Shown here: in pieces, positions 60,824 to 64,000 of the stretch | How the letters are laid out: each line of letters opens with the position of its first letter | Numbering within the stretch: position 1 is the first letter of the stretch | Source of the DNA: an uncultured Desulfobacter sp. | Lineage (GTDB): Bacteria > Desulfobacterota > Desulfobacteria > Desulfobacterales > Desulfobacteraceae | NCBI RefSeq assembly: GCF_963664415.1 | Contig: NZ_OY761440.1 | Location: 620,001 to 684,000 of the forward strand | Length of the DNA: 64,000 nucleotides | Direction of reading: 5' to 3' | Translations under genes and position numbers: made by a program | The notes under the pieces: model-generated | Database searches by the model: none | What the model saw: only the letters and a program-made list of their open reading frames with translations | What the model was told of the DNA's origin: nothing

Positions 60824-61663
60824 ATGAATAGAAAAATGAACAAAAAAAAAATTTTTAAAGAAATAACCGCACTGGCTGCCGCATTTTTACTGATCGGCTG
60901 TGCAGGCGCGCCCAAACCCAAACCAGCACAAACAGCATTAGCTAAATGGGGCAGCCGCCCTATCAATGCAGACGGCAGCAAAAAAGACTGGCCGAAATCC
61001 ACCCCGCAATACACAAACCGCGAAACAGACACCCAAATATGGATCCGCAACAATGCCGACCATCTGTTCCTCCTGGCTGAGGTCAAAGATCCTCAAATAG
61101 CTCAACAGTTGACCCAAGGTGGCTTAATCCTGTCTATGAAAACAAAAGAAAAAGGTGCCAAGCCTTTTTCAATCAAGCTCAAAGGTCACCCACCATTCAA
61201 ATCCCGTGACAAACAGCCGGACCCAATGAGGGGTGTCAAGTTGCCGGACACGTTGACTGTCACCTACCCTTTCTCTTCGGGCCCCATAACCATGTCAATG
61301 AAGGAAGCCCGTATCACAGGCATAGCCATTGGCCTGGCAGATTCAGGCCGTCACACCCTGATTTTTGAAGCGGCGATCACGCTTAATGCAATATTTTTTG
61401 ATGTCCCCCGGATAGCAGGGACAAAGATCAACATCGCCCTGTCAGCCAAAAATCGAGTTTTTCCCATGAAACAACGAGGAAATCCGGGTGCAGACAAAGG
61501 GAACCCACCCAAAGAAGGGCCACATAGCGGCGGATACCCCGACAAGGGATCTTCCGGTGCCAATCAAGGCCCGGGAAAAACCGATGACATAAAGCGGCCA
61601 AACCTGTCCAATGAATCATTCCGTGCCGACATTGAAATCACACTGGCCGAACCTTCAAAATAA
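60824..61663 (+). CDS. Lipoprotein with beta-sandwich (CBM9/DOMON-like) domain
   Basis: 279 residues from ATG 60824 (ATG 60836 equally possible; no clear ribosome site, and the preceding gene ends 25 bases before). Lipobox LIGC (Cys26). A beta-rich domain follows with INADGSKKDWPKS and TQIWIRNNADHLFLLAEVKDP, the style of carbohydrate-binding-9/DOMON-like sandwiches. Then a Gly/Pro/Lys-rich low-complexity stretch (about 225-262, PGADKGNPPKEG) and a short C-terminal strand. Function unknown. Confidence 0.75.
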   Translation: MNRKMNKKKIFKEITALAAAFLLIGCAGAPKPKPAQTALAKWGSRPINADGSKKDWPKSTPQYTNRETDTQIWIRNNADHLFLLAEVKDPQIAQQLTQGGLILSMKTKEKGAKPFSIKLKGHPPFKSRDKQPDPMRGVKLPDTLTVTYPFSSGPITMSMKEARITGIAIGLADSGRHTLIFEAAITLNAIFFDVPRIAGTKINIALSAKNRVFPMKQRGNPGADKGNPPKEGPHSGGYPDKGSSGANQGPGKTDDIKRPNLSNESFRADIEITLAEPSK

Positions 61664-61762
61664 ATGGCCATGGGGCAACCTGGTCTATCAGCACCCAAGC
61701 TTGCCCCACAACAAAACATGAACGTAATTTAGAAACTTATTAGTTCTTTGATATAGAACTCC
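61661..61762 (+). repeat. Dispersed two-hairpin repeat, family B copy 5
   Basis: Starts at the stop codon of the lipoprotein gene (TAAATGGCCATGGGG). First stem TGGGGC/GCCCCA, then CCCCACAACAAAACATGAA and a weak second hairpin ending CTTTGATATAG. It fills the gap to the YkgJ gene. Confidence 0.8.
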
Positions 61763-61777
61763 AGCACCGAGGAAACA

Positions 61778-62125
61778 ATGACACTGGACCTGACACAATT
61801 TAAATGCCTGGGTTGCGGGGCTTGCTGCAAACAAAGCGGATATGTTCGTTTGCGCAAAGAAGAACCGGATATCATTGCCGACTTCCTGAATATGGACGTC
61901 AGGGATTTTATAGAGAGCTTCACCTGCCTGACCAGGGATCGGCACGGACTTTCAATCATTGATGCCCCTGACGGGGCCTGCATCTTTCTGGAGAACAACG
62001 AGTGTCGCATAAATCCCGTCAAGCCGGCCCAGTGTCGGGACTTTCCTGCCAAATGGCGATTTTCGGATTTTGAACACATCTGTGAATGGGCACGAAAAAA
62101 CAAAATATCGCCCAACCAGATATAA
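61778..62125 (+). CDS. YkgJ-family cysteine-cluster protein
   Basis: 115 residues. Conserved cysteines of the family: FKCLGCGACCKQSGYVRL, CIFLENNECRINPVKPAQCRDFP and a late HICEWA. The eight-Cys pattern (C-x2-C-x2-CC ... C ... C-x10-C) suggests Zn or Fe binding. YkgJ proteins are small cytosolic proteins of unknown role. It lies between two family B repeats (copies 5 and 6). Confidence 0.88.
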   Translation: MTLDLTQFKCLGCGACCKQSGYVRLRKEEPDIIADFLNMDVRDFIESFTCLTRDRHGLSIIDAPDGACIFLENNECRINPVKPAQCRDFPAKWRFSDFEHICEWARKNKISPNQI

Positions 62126-62193
62126 TCATTCATATATTTACAAAAATGCCATAAAGCCTGCATAGTTGACTTAATGGCGCTTCAAGTTTTAAA

Positions 62194-62290
62194 TAACGAC
62201 CATGGGCCAACTTGGTCTATCAGCACCCAGGCCCGGCCCACAACAAAACATGAAAGGAACTCAGCAACTTGTTGGTACTTTCATATAAAA
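62194..62290 (+). repeat. Dispersed two-hairpin repeat, family B copy 6 (best-formed)
   Basis: TAACGACCATGGGCC. First stem TGGGCC/GGCCCA with inner CTTGG/CCAGG. CACAACAAAAC follows. Second stem ATGAAAG/CTTTCAT with inner CAAC/GTTG. Ends ATATAAAA. It lies between the YkgJ and yedF genes. Confidence 0.85.
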
Positions 62291-62352
62291 TTCAAATCTA
62301 TTACATAGACACAACCAATAAACCTTCCCTTACAAGGAGAAATTAAAATAAA

Positions 62353-62982
62353 ATGATGAAAGAACTTGACTGCAGAAAAATGGATTGTCCGGCACCGGTA
62401 CTGGAAACAAAAAAATGCCTGGAGAATGAACCGCTGTCACAAATCCGGGTTCTGGTGGACAATGATGCCGCTATTGAAAACGTGAGCCGATTTTTAACCT
62501 ATGCAGGATTTGAAGTTGGTGTGGAATCAGACGGAACCATGTCTGTTGTGGAAGGCACCCGGGACCAGGCTGATGCCGTTAAACTCTCTTCTGGACCAAC
62601 AGGACAGCCGGCATCCAGCTCAGAGTCATCTGACAACAACAGCTCGGCAAAAATCATGGTGATGGCGGCTTCCAATAAATTTGGCGTTGGGGATGATGAA
62701 CTAGGCGCAAAGCTGATGATCAATTTCATTAAAACCCTTAAAGAAATGGGCAAGGATCTGTGGAGATTGGTTTTTGTCAACCATGGGGTCACCCTTGCTA
62801 CGATGGATTCTGCAGTGCTTGATGACCTGCGTGAACTGGAAGCATCCGGTGTCACCATTCTTGTGTGCGGCACCTGCCTGACCCACCTGGATCTCATGGA
62901 GAAAAAGGCCATTGGCCAGACCACCAATATGCTGGATATCGTTACGGCCATGCAGTTGGCCGACAAAGTGATCAACTTATGA
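62353..62982 (+). CDS. yedF: Selenium-metabolism protein YedF
   Basis: 209 residues (ATG 62353 or 62356; AGGAG lies about 13 bases before). N-terminal TusA/SirA domain with ELDCRKMDCPAPVLETKKCL, where Cys in the CPxP motif is the expected sulfur or selenium carrier. A Ser-rich linker (about 75-98) leads to a DsrE-like C-terminal domain (SNKFGVGDDELGAKLMINFIKTL, CGTCLTHLDLMEKKAIGQTTNM, in parts). This two-domain form is the YedF type found in genomes that use selenium, probably handling selenium delivery. Its TGA stop abuts the TGA of the convergent SPOR gene (TGATCA). Confidence 0.92.
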   Translation: MMKELDCRKMDCPAPVLETKKCLENEPLSQIRVLVDNDAAIENVSRFLTYAGFEVGVESDGTMSVVEGTRDQADAVKLSSGPTGQPASSSESSDNNSSAKIMVMAASNKFGVGDDELGAKLMINFIKTLKEMGKDLWRLVFVNHGVTLATMDSAVLDDLRELEASGVTILVCGTCLTHLDLMEKKAIGQTTNMLDIVTAMQLADKVINL

Positions 62983-64000
62983 TCAATTTTTGGTTACAAA
63001 AAAATCGTCAATGATGTGATCGGCTTTCAGGCGGTTGCCGTAAGTCTGGGCACTTTTCTGGTCCGTGAAGTCAGACACACGGACCAGATACCAGGTTTTG
63101 CCCCCACCGTCCGTCACCTTCATGGAGGCCTGAATCCCCTTCTGGGCAAGGAGTGTCATATATTTATCGGCATGACCTTTTTTATGATAAGCCGCCACCT
63201 GTATGGTAAACGGTTTTGGAATCACGAACTTTATCTGCCGGGCAGGCTGCTCCGCGGTCTTAAACATGTGTGAAACCGTGCCCCATACAAAAAAAACCAA
63301 CCCGATACCGATGCAGGCAATGACTATGCCACGCACCCGGCCCCACCATCTTTCCCGGACCTGACTCAAACCGGCATAAATTCTGTCTTCCAGACGTCCC
63401 CGCGCAGTGCCATCTTTAAATGCATGGTCATCCAGACGGTCCAAGCGATCATCGTTGTCTTGATCCCCGGACATAAATGTTGTCAACTCAAGTCTTTCGT
63501 CCCCAAGGGTATCCGATCCCGATTCCGCAATTCCTATCTCCGGTTCCGATCCAGGCTTGTCCAGGCTTACAAACATCGTGCCTTGAATCGTTTGTACCCG
63601 TTTCTGATCCTCTTGGGATGCATCTTTATCCCCGTCTGTCAAATCCAGAAAGGACTGGTACAGACGCCTTGCTGAAAAATCCATCCGCCCCTGGTCTAAA
63701 AACACATCCACCAGTATCCGGCAAAGCTCAGGGTCTGCATACCAGCTATCGGCCAATGCCGTAAGTATGGACTGGGAAAATGTTCCGGGTATATCCTGAT
63801 CCTGAAAGCGTTCAAGCCAAAATCGGGCAAGACTTCCGTCTTTGGGGTGCTGTGCCAGCCAGACGCCGGCAGCGCTCTGGATCTCCCGACGCCGGCTGCC
63901 CGATGCCAGGTAAAATCGAGCCAGACAAGAAATGAGCACGGCCTCCGCCCGCCGTGCAGCCAGAGGTGATATCCAGGCGCTGTCAAAAATTCGGACTGCC
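62983..64000 (-). CDS. SPOR-domain membrane protein (5' end outside window)
   Basis: The frame is open through the right window edge. A GTG at 63939 lies inside a helical region (RRAEAVLISCLARFYLASG) that continues upstream without a stop, so the true start is beyond the edge. Visible: TPR-like helices, an acidic linker, one membrane helix (GIVIACIGIGLVFFVWGTV, around 63285-63340) and a C-terminal SPOR domain (FTIQVAAYHKKGHADKYMTLLAQKG ... TWYLVRVSDFTDQKSAQTYGNRL, in parts). SPOR domains bind denuded septal peptidoglycan, so a division- or envelope-linked role is likely. Confidence 0.85.
   Translation of the reverse strand, partial: AVRIFDSAWISPLAARRAEAVLISCLARFYLASGSRRREIQSAAGVWLAQHPKDGSLARFWLERFQDQDIPGTFSQSILTALADSWYADPELCRILVDVFLDQGRMDFSARRLYQSFLDLTDGDKDASQEDQKRVQTIQGTMFVSLDKPGSEPEIGIAESGSDTLGDERLELTTFMSGDQDNDDRLDRLDDHAFKDGTARGRLEDRIYAGLSQVRERWWGRVRGIVIACIGIGLVFFVWGTVSHMFKTAEQPARQIKFVIPKPFTIQVAAYHKKGHADKYMTLLAQKGIQASMKVTDGGGKTWYLVRVSDFTDQKSAQTYGNRLKADHIIDDFFVTKN

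Noticed and set aside
1..64000. CRISPR arrays, tRNA or rRNA genes, insertion-sequence transposases
   Set aside because: No regularly spaced identical repeats, no cloverleaf in the gaps and no transposase-like frame were seen on either strand.

Overview
The window reads as chromosome of a Gram-negative anaerobe of the sulfate-reducing Desulfobacterota type (Desulfobacteraceae-like). This is an inference from gene content: LpxC and TonB-dependent receptors (outer membrane), PilMNOPQ, an NtrY/NtrX-like pair, a LysR regulator of the type linked to selenium metabolism plus YedF, PDC-sensor kinases, and an SPFH/zinc-ribbon operon. No rRNA, tRNA, CRISPR array, intact transposase or integrase was seen.

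Layout. 1-7.9 kb: the 3' part of a TonB-dependent receptor, a minus-strand signalling block (PDC sensor kinase, PDC lipoprotein, receiver-kinase protein) and signal peptidase I. 7.9-18.3 kb is an accessory, decaying region. It holds an AraC regulator / TonB receptor / SAM O-methyltransferase set with extra broken copies: TonB pieces, an internally deleted methyltransferase, an AraC N-terminal piece and an AAA_14-like ATPase remnant. It also holds a DUF4198 protein, a ParA-like ATPase with a small tail-anchored partner, and a second AraC regulator. Short direct duplications mark the recombination joints.

18.4-25 kb: a STAS-like Cys-rich protein, EpmA, a deacetylase-fold/hydantoinase pair, a crotonase and a LysR regulator. 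25-38.8 kb is mostly housekeeping: coaD, rsmD, NtrX/NtrY, a DUF4390 protein, lpxC, yifB/comM, hslO, an HD phosphohydrolase, a DUF368 transporter, pcm, an RCK potassium channel and a 5-FTHF cyclo-ligase. 39-45.6 kb: serS-thrC-LysM-TPR operon, then a VAO-type flavoprotein on the other strand. 45.8-54.2 kb: pilMNOPQ (minus strand), divergent from a histidine kinase and a sigma54-dependent regulator. 54.6-64 kb: a TPR protein, an SH3 protein, a Fur-FeoA-FeoA fusion, an operon of SPFH/zinc-ribbon protein, zinc-ribbon partner, Dus-like synthase and lipoprotein, a YkgJ protein, YedF and a SPOR protein cut by the window edge.

Two dispersed intergenic repeat families run through the window. Family B (six copies, about 100 bp) begins TAAC-R-GCCATGGG and has two hairpins. 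Its outer stem changes sequence from copy to copy while staying complementary, which argues for selection on structure. Family A (three copies, about 120-145 bp) is one large imperfect palindrome. The best candidates for undescribed biology are family B, the SPFH/zinc-ribbon operon with its apparent ATT start or frameshift, the deacetylase/hydantoinase pair, and the Fur-FeoA-FeoA fusion.
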